The notes beneath the pieces are model-generated. The model worked only from the letters and a program-made list of their open reading frames with translations. It did not search any database and was not told where the DNA came from. DNA of 64,000 nucleotides. Origin: Silene conica. Lineage: Eukaryota; Streptophyta; Magnoliopsida; Caryophyllales; Caryophyllaceae. A program made the position numbers and the translations under genes. Where the stretch lies: NCBI GenBank assembly GCA_029255685.2, contig CM055311.2:9297031-9361030 (forward strand), in the 5' to 3' direction. Within the stretch, counting starts at the first letter, position 1; every line of letters begins with the position of its first letter. Below are positions 1 through 10,460 of the stretch, piece by piece.

Positions 1-1047
1 TAACAAACTCTGCAAAGATTTCTTTTGGGGTATTGATACCGGGGAGAGAAAAATGGTGTTTAAGAGCTGGAAGTCTATTTGTACCCCTTGGGAGGAGGGG
101 GGTTTCAATGTGAAAGAGCTCCTAAGTTGGAACAAAGCGTTGCTATGTAAATGGATTTGGAACTTAACTCAACAAAAAGAGGGGGTTTGGGACCGATGGA
201 CCCTTGCCTACAACCTCTCCAACACCCAGATTTGGGATGCGACTTGCAAACCCTACCATGCCGAGTGCTGGAAAAGCATTGTCAGAACTAAAAACGCCTT
301 ACTCAGTGTTGCTGGTACCTCCACGGACGCACAGAAGATGCTGGATTCTTGCGTCCAAAAGGGTACGTTCTCGGTTAATAAAGCCTACCACTTGTTTCGT
401 CAAAAAAACCGAACTCTAGGTTGGACTACCCCGTTGAAGATCACTGAAATCATCCCCAAACACCGCATCTGCGTGATACAGGCTGTTCAGCACAACCTCC
501 CCACGGTTGATAATCTTTGTTCCCGGGGTTTTCAGATGGCAAATAGATGTTGCCTTTGTAAGAACGCTTCTGAGACGCACAGGCACCTGTTCTTTCGGTG
601 CCCTTTCTCGCTAACTGTGCGGCGTTCCCTGCTATCCTGGGTTGGTGTCACGGGTCTTGGGTCAGATGTCGACTTGAAGAACTGGCTATACAAAATTCTT
701 GAGGACAAAACTCGCTCTACCTGGAAGAAGGTGCTCTTGTCATGTTGTATCTCTGGGTTAGTCCACGGCATTTGGGAAGCAAGAAACAAATGTATTTTTG
801 GCGGACACTTCACATCTCCTGATCAAGTGGCGGCTAGTGTGAAATTCTCCATCAAAACTAGACTGAGTCAAAGTAGCGATCCTCATATTCGTAGATAGTT
901 GGCTGTAATGCTCTAAATATCGAGTTTTTTGTCGTTTGGTCCTTTTTCCTAGATATCTTTTGGCTTTTGTTTTTGTAAGACACCATCTCATTTTTTTACC
1001 CTACATGGATGAATAAAAGTGAGACTAACTTTCTTGCAAAAAAAAAA
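1..1047 (+). mobile_element. LINE (L1-type), 3' end with poly(A)
   Basis: The ORF2 tail is followed by about 140 bp of 3' untranslated sequence, then a run of ten A at 1038-1047. Coding end, short UTR and A-run in this order are the expected 3' end of a non-LTR retrotransposon. The target-site duplication cannot be checked because the 5' end is outside the window. Confidence 0.8.
2..898 (+). CDS. LINE ORF2, C-terminal part (5' truncated by window)
   Basis: The reading frame is open from base 2, upstream of the first ATG at 53, so this is the C-terminal part of a longer protein. It begins NKLCKDFFWGIDTGERKMVF, which matches the (C)xDFxWG block that follows the reverse transcriptase domain in plant L1-type LINEs. 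The rest has the layout of the zf-RVT domain: W-rich segments (WKSICTPWEEGG, LLCKWIWNL) and a zinc-binding Cys/His cluster near residue 165 (CCLCKNASETHRHLFFRC). The family encodes the endonuclease and reverse transcriptase for target-primed retrotransposition. No frameshift is visible in this part. The 5' portion lies outside the window, so I cannot say whether the whole element is intact. Confidence 0.85.
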   Translation, partial: NKLCKDFFWGIDTGERKMVFKSWKSICTPWEEGGFNVKELLSWNKALLCKWIWNLTQQKEGVWDRWTLAYNLSNTQIWDATCKPYHAECWKSIVRTKNALLSVAGTSTDAQKMLDSCVQKGTFSVNKAYHLFRQKNRTLGWTTPLKITEIIPKHRICVIQAVQHNLPTVDNLCSRGFQMANRCCLCKNASETHRHLFFRCPFSLTVRRSLLSWVGVTGLGSDVDLKNWLYKILEDKTRSTWKKVLLSCCISGLVHGIWEARNKCIFGGHFTSPDQVAASVKFSIKTRLSQSSDPHIRR

Positions 1048-1680
1048 TATCACAAACTTTTTTCAAGAACCTTTTTTCTCGGAAATAATTTTTTTCAAAT
1101 TTTTTTTTTCAATTTTTTCTCTCGAATTTTTTTTCCGAAATATTTTTTTCTCGAATTTTTTTTTGTGATATTATTTTGAAGAACCGGTGATATTATATTG
1201 AGTGACTTGTGATATTGTAATGAAAAAAAATCGAAAAAAACTTCGAGAAAAAACGTCTTTTGTTAAATAATATCACGCACTATATTAAACAATATCACGA
1301 AATTTTTTCAAGAATTTTTTTTTCCGGAAATATTTTTTTCAAATTTTTCTCTCGAAATTTTTTTCCGAAATTTTTTTTTCTCGAATTTTTTTTTTGTGAT
1401 ATTATTTTGAAAAATCGGTGATATTGTATTGAGTAACTTATGATATTGTAATGAAAAAAAAATCGAGAAAAAACGCCTTATTAAAAAAAACGTGTTTGTT
1501 TAAAAAAAATGTATACTGAAAAAGAGAATTTTTTTTAATAAAGAAAATGTCATTTTAAAAGAAAAGGCAAAAAAAAAAGAAAAAAAAACGTAATATTGAA
1601 AAAGAGAAAACAAAAAAAGGAAAAAAATTTGATATTGAAAAAACGTGATACTTTTTTATATAACTTACGATATTATTGTT
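1048..1680. repeat. AT-rich dispersed repeat, two diverged tandem units
   Basis: Two units of about 240 bp (from 1048 and from about 1289) share the same order of blocks: a TATCAC head, T-rich stretches with TCGAA/CCGAAA, then a conserved core (GGTGATATT, GAGTRACTTRTGATATTG, TAATGAAAAAAA) at about 1180-1232 and 1412-1458. After 1480 the sequence is A-rich low complexity. A third copy of the core lies at 3317-3370. No coding potential. Confidence 0.6.
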
Positions 1681-1723
1681 AGACTCATGGACTCAAATAT
1701 TTAGGGTGGACTCATGTGATCCC

Positions 1724-1725
<2 letters not shown>

Positions 1726-1783
<58 letters not shown>
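1726..1783. repeat. (TA)n microsatellite
   Basis: Almost pure TA dinucleotides with one TG interruption. It abuts the foldback element at 1784, the first of three TA tracts that bracket these elements. Confidence 0.9.
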
Positions 1784-1952
1784 GGGTTGGGATCCGGTGA
1801 GAACCACCTTACAATGAGAACCGGTGAGAACTCTTCATATAGACTTGGGATCCGGTGAGAACCACCTTACAATGAGAACCTTGTGAGAACTCTACCTTAA
1901 GGAAGAGTTCTCACCGGTTTTCATTGTAAGGTGGTTCTCACCGGATCCCAAC

Positions 1953-1954
<2 letters not shown>
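1784..1954. mobile_element. Compound foldback remnant between (TA)n tracts
   Basis: Made only of terminal-repeat segments. 1784-1840 begins GGGTTGGGATCCGGTGAGAA. 1841-1900 is the variant end beginning AGACTTGGGATCCGGTGAGA. 1901-1954 is the reverse complement of the first type, ending in ATCCCAACCC. The variants match the two different ends of the complete element at 2021-2407, so this looks like a rearranged or nested pair of ends with the interior lost. Confidence 0.65.

Positions 1955-2020
<66 letters not shown>
1955..2020. repeat. (TA)n microsatellite
   Basis: About 33 uninterrupted TA dinucleotides between the compound remnant and the complete foldback element. Confidence 0.9.
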
Positions 2021-2529
<509 letters not shown>

Positions 2530-2597
2530 GTTTAATTGATAGAAATACTCTGAACTATGAGTGAACTGCTCAAAATACTCTAAACTTTATTTTAACT

Positions 2598-2821
2598 ACC
2601 AATATAACCAACTAATGTTCTCATTTTCTTTGAATATAATTTGTTGTTTTTTTAACTTATTGTAACATGTTTTATGGGTGTGATTAGGTGAATAGATTAA
2701 CAAAGAAATAAAAAGAGAAAGACAGGTTAAAGAATGATTAAAAATTTACTCACTTATTTAGCTGGTAACAGGTCATATATTATAATAAAAGCGAATTAGA
2801 GCATTAGTTGGTTATATTGTT
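2598..2821. repeat. Inverted repeat pair with about 175-bp spacer
   Basis: ACCAATATAACCAACTAATG near 2598 is mirrored by CATTAGTTGGTTATATTGTT near 2802. The interior is AT-rich and non-coding. This could be a small DNA-transposon relic, but no target duplication was recognised. Confidence 0.4.
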
Positions 2822-2935
2822 AGGTCTACTTGTAGATTTAAGCAAAAATAAAAACTGCAGCAACTAAAGCTCGAACCCACGACCTTAGGAATCAGAGCCA
2901 AACGCCTTAACCATTGAACCATAGTGTCTTTCTTG
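2822..2935 (-). mobile_element. tRNA-derived SINE copy
   Basis: Read on the minus strand it has a Pol III A-box (TGGTTCAATGG, plus strand 2911-2921) and a B-box-like GGGTTCGAGCT about 35 nt downstream. A pyrimidine-rich stretch follows, then the tail AAATCTACAAGTAGACCT at the plus-strand left end. The same tail ends the copy at 5401-5535, so the two belong to one family. Too diverged to be a working tRNA. Confidence 0.6.
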
Positions 2936-3002
2936 ATTACTATAATGTTGTATAATATTTATTATGAGAATATTTTCTACTAAGCTAAAATCATAACATG
3001 CC

Positions 3003-3075
3003 GCCAATGGGTTCGAACACCAGACCTAGCATTTAAGAGAACAACACCTAAACCAATACACCACAAAGTGAATGA
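3003..3075 (-). other. tRNA-like sequence with Pol III boxes
   Basis: On the minus strand TGGTGTATTGG (A-box, 3053-3063) is followed by GGTGTTCGAACCC (B-box, about 3008-3020). Acceptor-stem pairing is poor and there is no clear anticodon arm, so this is a SINE head or tRNA pseudogene. Another isolated B-box-like GGGTTCAATCAC lies on the minus strand near 3150. Confidence 0.45.
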
Positions 3076-3146
3076 TGATTAATACAATATTGTAAAATAT
3101 GTAAGACAGAAATATTTTCGAAGACAATTTTTATTCAAATTGCCAA

Positions 3147-3440
3147 TTGTGATTGAACCCGAAACCTTTGGAATTATTTTTTCTCGGAATTATATTTTCC
3201 AATTTTTTTTTGCTCGGAATTCTTTTAAAAAAGAATTTTCTCGAAACTTTTCTCCGAAATTTTTTTTTTCTCCAATTTTTTTTTCTCGAAATTTTTTTTG
3301 CTTTTTTTTTTCGTAATATTGTTTTGGAGAACCCGTGATATTGTATTGAGTAACTTGTGCTATTGTAATGAAAAATATGTCGAAATTTTTTTTTTTCAAA
3401 AATCGTCTTTTTCGAAAATTTTCTTTTTCATTTTTTTTAA
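3147..3440. repeat. AT-rich dispersed repeat, third copy
   Basis: Repeats the block order of 1048-1480: T-rich stretches with CTCGAAATTT, then GTGATATTGTATTGAGTAAC and TAATGAAAA near 3339-3375. The long T/A homopolymers create spurious reading frames on both strands. Confidence 0.55.
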
Positions 3441-3458
3441 TCGATAAAAAAACTTCGA

Positions 3459-4925
3459 GATGTGTACCTACACATTCAAAGTTGTGTATCTACGCATTTA
3501 GAGATGTAAATCTACGCATTTAAAGTTATGTATCTACACATTTAAATTTATGTATCTACGCATTTAGAGATGTGTAATTACGCATTTAGAAATGTGTATT
3601 TACGCATTTAGAAATGTGTATCTACGCATTCAAACATGTGTATCTACGCATTTAGAGATGTGTATCTACGCATTTAGACATGTGTATCTACGCATTTAGC
3701 CATGTGTATCTACATATTAAAAGGTGTGTATCTACGCATTTAGACATGTGTATCTACGCATTTAAAGGTGTGTATCTACGCATTTAGAGATGTGTATCTA
3801 AGCATTTAGACATGTGTATCTACGCATTAAGAGATGTGTATCTACGCATTTAGAGATGTGTATCTACGCATTTAGACATGTGTATCTACGCATTTAGCCA
3901 TGTGTATCTACATATTAAAACGTGTGTATCTACGCATTTAGACATCTGTATCTATACATTTAGCCATGTGTATCTACGCATTTAAAGGTGTGTATCTACG
4001 CATTTAGAGATGTATATCTACACATTTAGACATGTGTATCTACGCATTTAGACATGTGTATCTACGCATTAAGAGATATGTATCTACACATTTAGCCATG
4101 TGTATCTACGTATTTGAAGGTGTGTATCTACTAGACATGTATCTACGCATTTAGCCATGTGTATCTACGCATTTAAAGGTGTGTATCTACACATTTAGAC
4201 ATGTGTATCTACGCATTTAAAGATGTGTATCTACGCATTTAGCCATGTGTATCTACGCATTTAGTCATGTGTATCTACGCATTTAAAGGTGTGTATCTAC
4301 GCATTTAGAGATGTGTATCTACGCATTTAGCCATGTGTATTTACGTAATTAAAGGTGTGTATCTACGCATTTAGCCATGTGTATCTACGCATTAAAAGAT
4401 GTGTATCTACGCATTTATCCATGTGTATCTACGCATTTAACCATGTGTATCTACGCATTTAATGGTGTGTATCTACGCATTTAGCCATATGTCTCTACGT
4501 ATTTAAAGGTGTGTATCTACACATTTAGACATGTGTATCTACGCATTTCGCCATGTGTATCTACGCATTTAGAGGTGTGTATCTACGCATTTAACCATGT
4601 GTATCTACACATTTAGAAATGTGTATCTACACATTTAGTCATGTGTATCTACGCATTTAAATGTGTATATCTACGCATTTAAATGTGTATATCTACGCAT
4701 TTAGCCATGTGTATCTACACATATAAAGGTGTGTATTTACGCATTTAGAGATGTGTATCTACACATTTAGGCTTTAGCCATGTGTATCTACACATTTAAT
4801 GGTGTGTATCTACGGATTTAGAGATGTGTATCTACACATTTAGCCATGTGTATCTACACATTTAATGGTGTGTATTTACGCATTTATAGATGTGTATCTA
4901 TGTATTTAGAAATGTGTATCTACGC
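3459..4925. repeat. 22-bp minisatellite, about 67 copies
   Basis: Head-to-tail array with unit CATGTGTATCTACGCATTTA plus two variable bases. The most variable place is the junction dinucleotide and trinucleotide (GACAT, GAGAT, GCCAT, AAGGTG). ACGCAT alternates with ACACAT. A few units are shortened (near 4128) or carry an insertion (near 4770). Some variant orders recur in blocks, which suggests higher-order duplication. No coding potential. Confidence 0.95.
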
Positions 4926-4930
4926 TACCG

Positions 4931-5147
4931 CGGATCCGCCTAATCCAACCCTAAACCCTTCCTTTCTTATATTCATTCAAACGAGATAAATAAATCAAAA
5001 GACACCCTAGAGGGGAAGGGTGAACCTTTTTTTGGGAACCGGGTATCCTAAAACGGGACGGGGAAGGGTTTAGGGTTGGATTAGGCGGATATGATCCGCC
5101 TAATCCAACCCTAAACTCTTTCCCTTCCTATTGTTATTCAAACGGAA
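4931..5147. mobile_element. Small foldback element plus partial second copy
   Basis: The left arm CGGATCCGCCTAATCCAACC continues with CTAAACCCTT at 4951-4960. It is mirrored at 5064-5090 by AAGGGTTTAGGGTTGG and ATTAGGCGGAT. This gives a 160-bp element with arms of about 28 nt. At 5091 a second, direct partial copy starts (GATCCGCCTAATCCAACCCT) and continues to CAAACGG near 5147, matching the interior at 4975-4984. The arms contain CCCTAAACCCT, a match to the plant telomere repeat phase. Confidence 0.6.
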
Positions 5148-5400
5148 AAAAAATGAAAAAAAAAAATTCGAGAAAAAATAATTTTCGAAAAAAAACATTT
5201 CGAGTACAAAAAAATTCTGGAAAAAACATTTCCAAAAACAAATAAATTTCAGAAAAAAATATTTCGAGAAGAAGCCATTAACAAGGTAACCAACGAAGAA
5301 GTCAGAAGAATAAATAAAAAATTAATGCGAAATAGTTATACTTTTAAAGTTAATTCCAAACAAAGAGCTCGTATGCAACTGTATAAATGGTATACAATTT
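5148..5400. other. A-rich non-coding stretch
   Basis: 5148-5275 is A-rich low complexity with repeated TTCGAGAAAAA/TTTCGA, of the same flavour as the AT-rich repeat but on the other strand. 5276-5400 is unremarkable. No gene is visible. Confidence 0.5.
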
Positions 5401-5535
5401 GATATTGATCAACGAAGTTGTTGTGGCACAATGGTTAAAGCGTTGAAGTATTGAACCGGAGACTCTGTGTTCGATTCTTGCTGGGGGTGTTTTGTGCGTT
5501 TTGTTTTTTTAAATCTACAAGTAGACCTCAATCCT
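5401..5535 (+). mobile_element. tRNA-derived SINE copy
   Basis: A-box TGGCACAATGG at 5423-5433 and B-box TGTTCGATTCT at 5468-5478 are spaced as in a tRNA gene. They are followed by a T-rich body and the tail AAATCTACAAGTAGACCT (5511-5529). The tail is identical to that of the minus-strand copy at 2822. The tail contains the small hairpin CTACAAGTAG. A Helitron end was considered, but the Pol III boxes favour a SINE. Confidence 0.6.
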
Positions 5536-5566
5536 CATTTAAGATCATAGACCTCACAAGATGCAA

Positions 5567-5599
<33 letters not shown>
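5567..5599. repeat. (CT)n(TA)n microsatellite
   Basis: About nine CT followed by about seven TA dinucleotides. Confidence 0.9.
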
Positions 5600-5621
5600 C
5601 AAAGGAGATACAAATTTATCA

Positions 5622-5650
5622 GATAGATCCATTTGGCATAGTGGTATTAA
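5622..5650 (+). other. tRNA-like sequence, 5' half (split by insertion)
   Basis: TGGCATAGTGG at 5634-5644 is a good A-box. The matching B-box half (TGTTCAAGCCC) is 16.5 kb away at about 22225-22245. Joining the two across one copy of the duplicated GGTATTA restores tRNA-like spacing. The insertion of the hAT-like element at 5651-22190 therefore split one tRNA-like or SINE sequence. Confidence 0.55.
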
Positions 5651-5939
5651 TAGACCTGTCGAACGGGTGGGTTACGGGTCGGGTAGATACGGGTTCAGGT
5701 AAAATACGGGTCAAGTTTATACGGGTTCCGGGTCGGTTTCGGGTAAAAATATGGGTCAATCAACATCTTCTCCACGCATTTTTTAAAACTTCTTTTATAT
5801 CGTAATTCCTACCTTTATATATTTTCTCTCCTCTTTGTTCGTCTTAGTCAACTTCATTATCACCAATTTCGCTATCACCACCAACATCAACATCGTTATC
5901 CACATTATCACCCTCATTAACTCGCTAAATACGATAATG

Positions 5940-6296
5940 AGACTCAAATAAGATAACAATGATGACGTGATATGTGATTTGAGGTGACGAGGTGAAAGTG
6001 TTGATGCGAGGTGCGGATCAGTTCGGCGTAATACGGTGGAAGTGACGGTATGACACACATTTTGAGGTGATGATGTGGCACGTGGTCCTAGGCGATGAGG
6101 TGGCAATGATGATGTAGAATGAGGTGTAAACGACAGTATGACGCACATTTCGATGTGATGACGTGACATGTAGTCCATCGAAATAATGAAGTGACAGTGC
6201 TAACGTGGAATGTAACTTGATGTATTACACTAAAAGTGACGACGTGACACACACTTCGATGTGATGCCGTGGCATGTGGTACGAGTTGACGAGTTG
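5940..6296. repeat. Degenerate tandem repeat of about 90-107 bp
   Basis: A block resembling TGACACACATTTYGATGTGA + TGACGTGRCATGTGGT recurs near 6050, 6137 and 6244, and once more beyond CACTA-1 near 21836. It is the subterminal repeat of the hAT-like host, interrupted by CACTA-1. A 127-codon minus-strand frame across it (5795-6178) has no recognisable domain and is probably not a gene. Confidence 0.5.
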
Positions 6297-6299
6297 ACG

Positions 6300-6660
6300 C
6301 AATAGTAGAAAAAGTCTCATTGACATCGCTTATTTTGCCCCATTTACATCGCTTTTTGACGATGTATCTGGGGGCGACATTTAGAGTATTTTTCTACATC
6401 ATTTCTAATACCGATGTAAATAGTATACCATTAGCATCGGTTATAAGTGAAAAGCGATGTTAATAGTATACCATTAACATCGGTTATAAGAGAAAAGCGA
6501 TGTTAATAGTATACCATTAACATCGGTTATAAGTAAAACTGATATTAACGACATTTAGTAACATCAGTTTTGGTGCAGAACCGATGTAAATATCAACTTT
6601 ATTTACATCATTTATGGACTAAAATCGACGTAAATAGGTATTTTTTTTAATTAAAAAAAA
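6300..6660. repeat. CACTA-1 left subterminal repeats
   Basis: AACATCGGTTATAAG alternates with AAAGCGATGTTAATAGTATA (three units near 6420-6540), followed by diverged copies (ACATCAGTTTTGGTG, ACATCATTTATGG). Direct and inverted copies of ACATCGNTTTT are typical transposase-binding arrays of CACTA elements. Confidence 0.7.
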
Positions 6661-7161
6661 TTACATTTGAGGTGTGGAAAACACCGCAAATGAGAGCTGT
6701 AATCATTTAAAAAAAATATATTCCCAAAACCCATAATTTATAAATGTACTCTAAGTTATAATAAACTTGTTTTCAACATAAATATTCTTAGATCGATACA
6801 AAAGAATACTTGTACAACACTTCCGACTAAATAATGATAGTAAGATACAAAATGTAAAACTAATATAATACGAGTAGTGTAATACAACTAGTTTTTTTTT
6901 GTAAAAGGTAAGTTATAAAATATCAAAAAACAAATGTACATATGAGACTACGGTATTCGTAAACAATATAATATTGCTCTATGATAACTCCTTGTAGTCT
7001 TCCGTTCTACACGACCAGCGATCGCATCCAACTTCACGAAGTCCTGCTAATTACAGCCCAGAAAAGCTGATGCCACTCTCAAAACAGACCCAGTAGAATA
7101 CTGATCTGCTTCTTTGTAGTACTGCTTACTCTAATTCTAACACGCACCAAAGCAAAATTAC
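6661..7161. other. CACTA-1 left interior, no gene seen
   Basis: AT-rich non-coding DNA. 7005-7150 is less AT-rich but has no open frame with recognisable similarity on either strand. Confidence 0.4.
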
Positions 7162-7725
7162 TGTAACACCCCGATTTATTAAGACATCCTCAGTAAATAG
7201 AGCTGTTACCATCTCGGAATGTCTGAGGTAGTGAATAACAAAGTAAATCAAGCAAAAGTACTTTATATAAAAACTGATTAAATTAAACTTCGACATTACA
7301 AACTACGCGACAAAAAAAGAACTACAACTGATGACTACTCTATAGGCGATAAAATTCTAAGTCAGTCTCAAGTTTGCATCTCACATTCCCGTACCAGCTC
7401 CTGGCTCATCTGTCTCTTTCCTGTAGAATCTACTCCCCATTCTGGATCATCGTAGGTGTCACACGAATACACAGGGTCAACCACGAGGTTGAGTAGGTAA
7501 AACAGATAAAACATAAACAACAATAGAATTGCATCTTACTCCATCTCCATATCATTCAATTAACCACTCCACCTCCATCACACCACACCTCCATCACCCC
7601 ACACCTCCCATAGCCATATCACAAGTCCCATATCACAAGACCCATTTCACAAGTCCCGATCTCCACAGTAATCAATAATAATAATACAATCCACAGTACC
7701 TTCATAAACAGTTATATCAATCTTG

Positions 7726-7728
<3 letters not shown>

Positions 7729-7760
<32 letters not shown>
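7729..7760. repeat. (TA)n microsatellite
   Basis: About 15 TA dinucleotides, just left of the hAT insertion. Confidence 0.85.
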
Positions 7761-7762
<2 letters not shown>

Positions 7763-7768
7763 CTACCT

Positions 7769-8466
7769 CAGTGGCGAATCTAGGATTTAAGAAATGGGGG
7801 TGATTAGTAAAATTTATAACTTAAAAAACGCTAAAATATAATCACTCGATTAATCTCGTCCCTAATATTTTTTTGCTCTTATGTGATATTTAAAAGATGA
7901 GGCCCTTATTAATAAAAAACTTATATTAATATACAAACGGTTGATAAATACTAACACAATTTGATAATAGATAGTTTTATTAAGTGTCGTCAAAATATAA
8001 GGTATTTATTTTTAAATATGATTATGCTTCTGTAAAATATCATCATATTTACATAGTCATGGTGGTAAAATTAATTTAAATTACAAATAAGATGATGTAA
8101 GTTCGATCCTTTCGCATAACATTTTCAATTACTTTTAACATGCAAATAAAATACATTTTTGATTACTTTTAACATGTAAAATAAAAGGCTAAAAAAATAA
8201 ATAGAAGGAAAAAAATGTTGTTGTGGGGGATCAATTTTCGATTACTTTTAACATGCAAAATAAAAAGGTAAAAAAATAAATAGATGGAAAAAAATGCTAT
8301 TGTGGGGGCTTGATCCTAGGCGGTTATGATGGCAAGAGATTGTTTCTACCAATGAGCCACTAAACTTTGACGATAAATTATCATATAAATAGATATGTAT
8401 CAGTTTTTTTTCCTGATTAATGGGGGTGATGGTTCACCCCCATCACCCCCTATAAAATCGCCCATG
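7769..8466. mobile_element. Non-autonomous hAT element, 698 bp (hAT-1)
   Basis: The left end CAGTGGCGAATCTAGG and the inverted right end CATGGGCGATTTTA form imperfect terminal repeats. A perfect 8-bp duplication CCCTACCT flanks it (7761-7768, 8467-8474). CAGTGGCG-type ends with 8-bp duplications are typical of plant hAT elements. Both subterminal regions carry GGGGGTGAT / ATCACCCCC. Inside, the minus strand has TGGCTCATTGG and GGATCAAGCCC spaced like Pol III A and B boxes (about 8300-8370). No transposase. Confidence 0.85.
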
Positions 8467-9969
8467 CCCTACCTCGAAATTGCAGATAAACAGCGGCAAC
8501 CGAACAACTGCTACTAAAAGTGTTCCACGCGGAAACCTCCACCTAAACATATATTATATACAAAATTAAAATCCTTCCACTACCTTGCACTTACCATAAA
8601 TAACAACTTCCTAAAAAACGGAAAGTTTCCCAAAATGGAAACTTTCTCAAGAAGGAAATCTACTTAAAGAAACTCCCAAATAAAACTTCCCGACTCAACC
8701 ACTACACAAAATATATATTAAATCAACTATTATAATAAAACTAATAAAACTAATAAAAACAACAACAACAATAATAATAATAATAATACACAAATTAACA
8801 CACAAAATCAAACACGACCAACACCCCTTCCCGACATCATACCCGCGACCAAACAGCCCCCATAACCACCGTGTTACGCCATTATTACCACCAGCAACCA
8901 CCTAGACTTGTACCCAGCACCACCTGCTACCACTACGACCACCACCAGCCTCTTCGACCACCACCGACATGATGAACCAGGGCCCAAACCAGGCCTGGTT
9001 CATCACCTAACCACCTGACCCGACTAGAAACACAAACCCATCGACACCCATACAACTACCGACAACCCCCGTGACCACCACCAAAACAACCCCTGACGAC
9101 TGACCCATAAACCACTGTGGTAACACCGTGTCGACCTCCCCCGAGTCTACGGTGTTACCACCCCAAACAGCCTTTGTATAAACAGGAACCACCAGAGACC
9201 GAGTTAACAGGAGCAACGAATCTCCCCCAACGACTCTGACCCACCACCTGTAGCCACCGACATAGCCACCCTGACACGCCCAAACCCACCGTCAACCTAG
9301 CTACACTAATACCCAGACATATGCTAGCAGAAATAAACTCGTAAACACACACAAAACCCGTGTAAAAACTCTATTTTGAACGAAATGAGAACATACTGAC
9401 AACGACGACCAAAACCACCACGACTGGTGGTTCTCAGTGGTCAAGGGTGACTCCCTAAATGTCAAAACGCAACTACTAACTTCATAGGTCAAAGTTATAC
9501 AGAAATCAGAACCCATAGGTACGATTTACACGATTGAATTACTTATTAAAAACGCAGGAAAACGCTATGAAGAAAGAAAAACGTGTTGACATACCTATTT
9601 CTTATCGGTTTCGACCACCCTTAGCCTGCCCTATGGCCACCGTGAAAACCACCTATGTATTCTCTGCTATGACGGTTGTAGTTGGGTGTGTTTGTATGAG
9701 GAATGGAATAACTAGGTTTAGGTTTTCTGACTTAAGAAAAGTGACGGCAGGCTGGGGTTGTGCACGTTTGAAAGAAACGTGAGGTATGGGCTAGGAGATA
9801 TGCACACAACTCGAGGCCCATACTAGTATCCCCATGGTCTCGAGTTCAAACCCCCTTGTTAACACAAACCACTAATCCTTGATCAAAACATAACAACTCG
9901 TTTATTATAACAAAACTATTGTCACGACAAATAATGTAGATATCATAATTAAATTTTCGAGGTATTACA

Positions 9970-10460
9970 GTCTTCTCCCCTTAAAACGAACTTCGTCCCG
10001 AAGTTCACCCATACTCACTCACATAACCCCAACTAAGGCATGTAATGAAATTACAATCACAACCATACGGGTAGACACGGAATGTTACATGACTCAATAA
10101 AACGAATTATGAAAATACTGGTTATTACTGTCTTCTCCCCTTAGAATGAACTTCGTCCCGAAGTTCACCATCCCATAACAGTGACAAAGCCCTTAACAAG
10201 TATGAAACCATCATCAGTAGCACTTATATAAAGTTCAAAACGCAAACTGTTACATTCTACCCTTGTTAAGAAAACTTTGTCCCCAAAGTTTAACTTATAA
10301 CGAAGTTAGAGGGATATTTCACAAAACACAAAATATGCATAACAGAAGTAATAAGGATTATGTCCTATTCATTGAAACAATCACCCCATACCAAAAGCCA
10401 TGTCATAAAACATTAAGATTTTACAATCTTATCCTCCTTAAAACATGGTTACGTCTCCGT
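9970..10460 (-). other. Reiterated polypurine-tract / LTR-head motifs
   Basis: On the minus strand the motif GAACTTCGGGACGAAGTTC, then a purine run, then (G)ACTGTAATA or similar occurs at about 9970-10005 and 10128-10170. Related versions lie near 10255-10290 (CTTTGGGGACAAAGT, AACAAGGGTAGAATGTAA) and 10400-10460 (ACGGAGACGT, TTTTAAGGAGGATAAGATTGTAA). The first abuts the 3' LTR and is its primer site for plus-strand DNA. The others are extra copies 120-180 bp apart. Confidence 0.6.

Larger units (their letters stand above)
7162..9969 (-). repeat. 3' LTR of the coding-free element
   Basis: Bounded by TGTAACACCCC at 7162 and GGTATTACA at 9969, so on the minus strand it runs TGTAATACC...GGTGTTACA. 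Its 2.8 kb includes the 698-bp hAT insertion at 7769-8466. 8690-9300 is rich in ACCACC and (ATA)n-type simple sequence and gives spurious minus-strand frames. Confidence 0.6.

Noticed and set aside
2..898. Host gene encoding a zinc-finger protein
   Set aside because: The Cys/His cluster and surrounding motifs are those of the LINE zf-RVT region and a poly(A) follows the 3' UTR.
3153..3399. Phe- or Lys-rich reading frames
   Set aside because: Translation of poly-T/poly-A low-complexity DNA.
3459..4925. CRISPR-like array
   Set aside because: Units are contiguous 22-bp repeats without unique spacers, in a plant genome context; it is a minisatellite.
5401..5480. Genuine tRNA gene
   Set aside because: A and B boxes are present, but acceptor and anticodon stems do not pair and a SINE tail follows.
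2822..5535. Helitron ends (hairpin plus CTRR)
   Set aside because: The CTACAAGTAG hairpin was suggestive, but no TC start, no CTRR end at the right distance and no Rep/helicase sequence were seen.
5795..6178. 127-codon minus-strand frame
   Set aside because: Lies in the degenerate tandem repeats of the hAT-like element; no domain and repeat-driven composition.
8690..9352. Minus-strand Val/Gly-rich frames in the coding-free LTR
   Set aside because: They come from ACCACC-type simple sequence inside an LTR and overlap one another in different frames.
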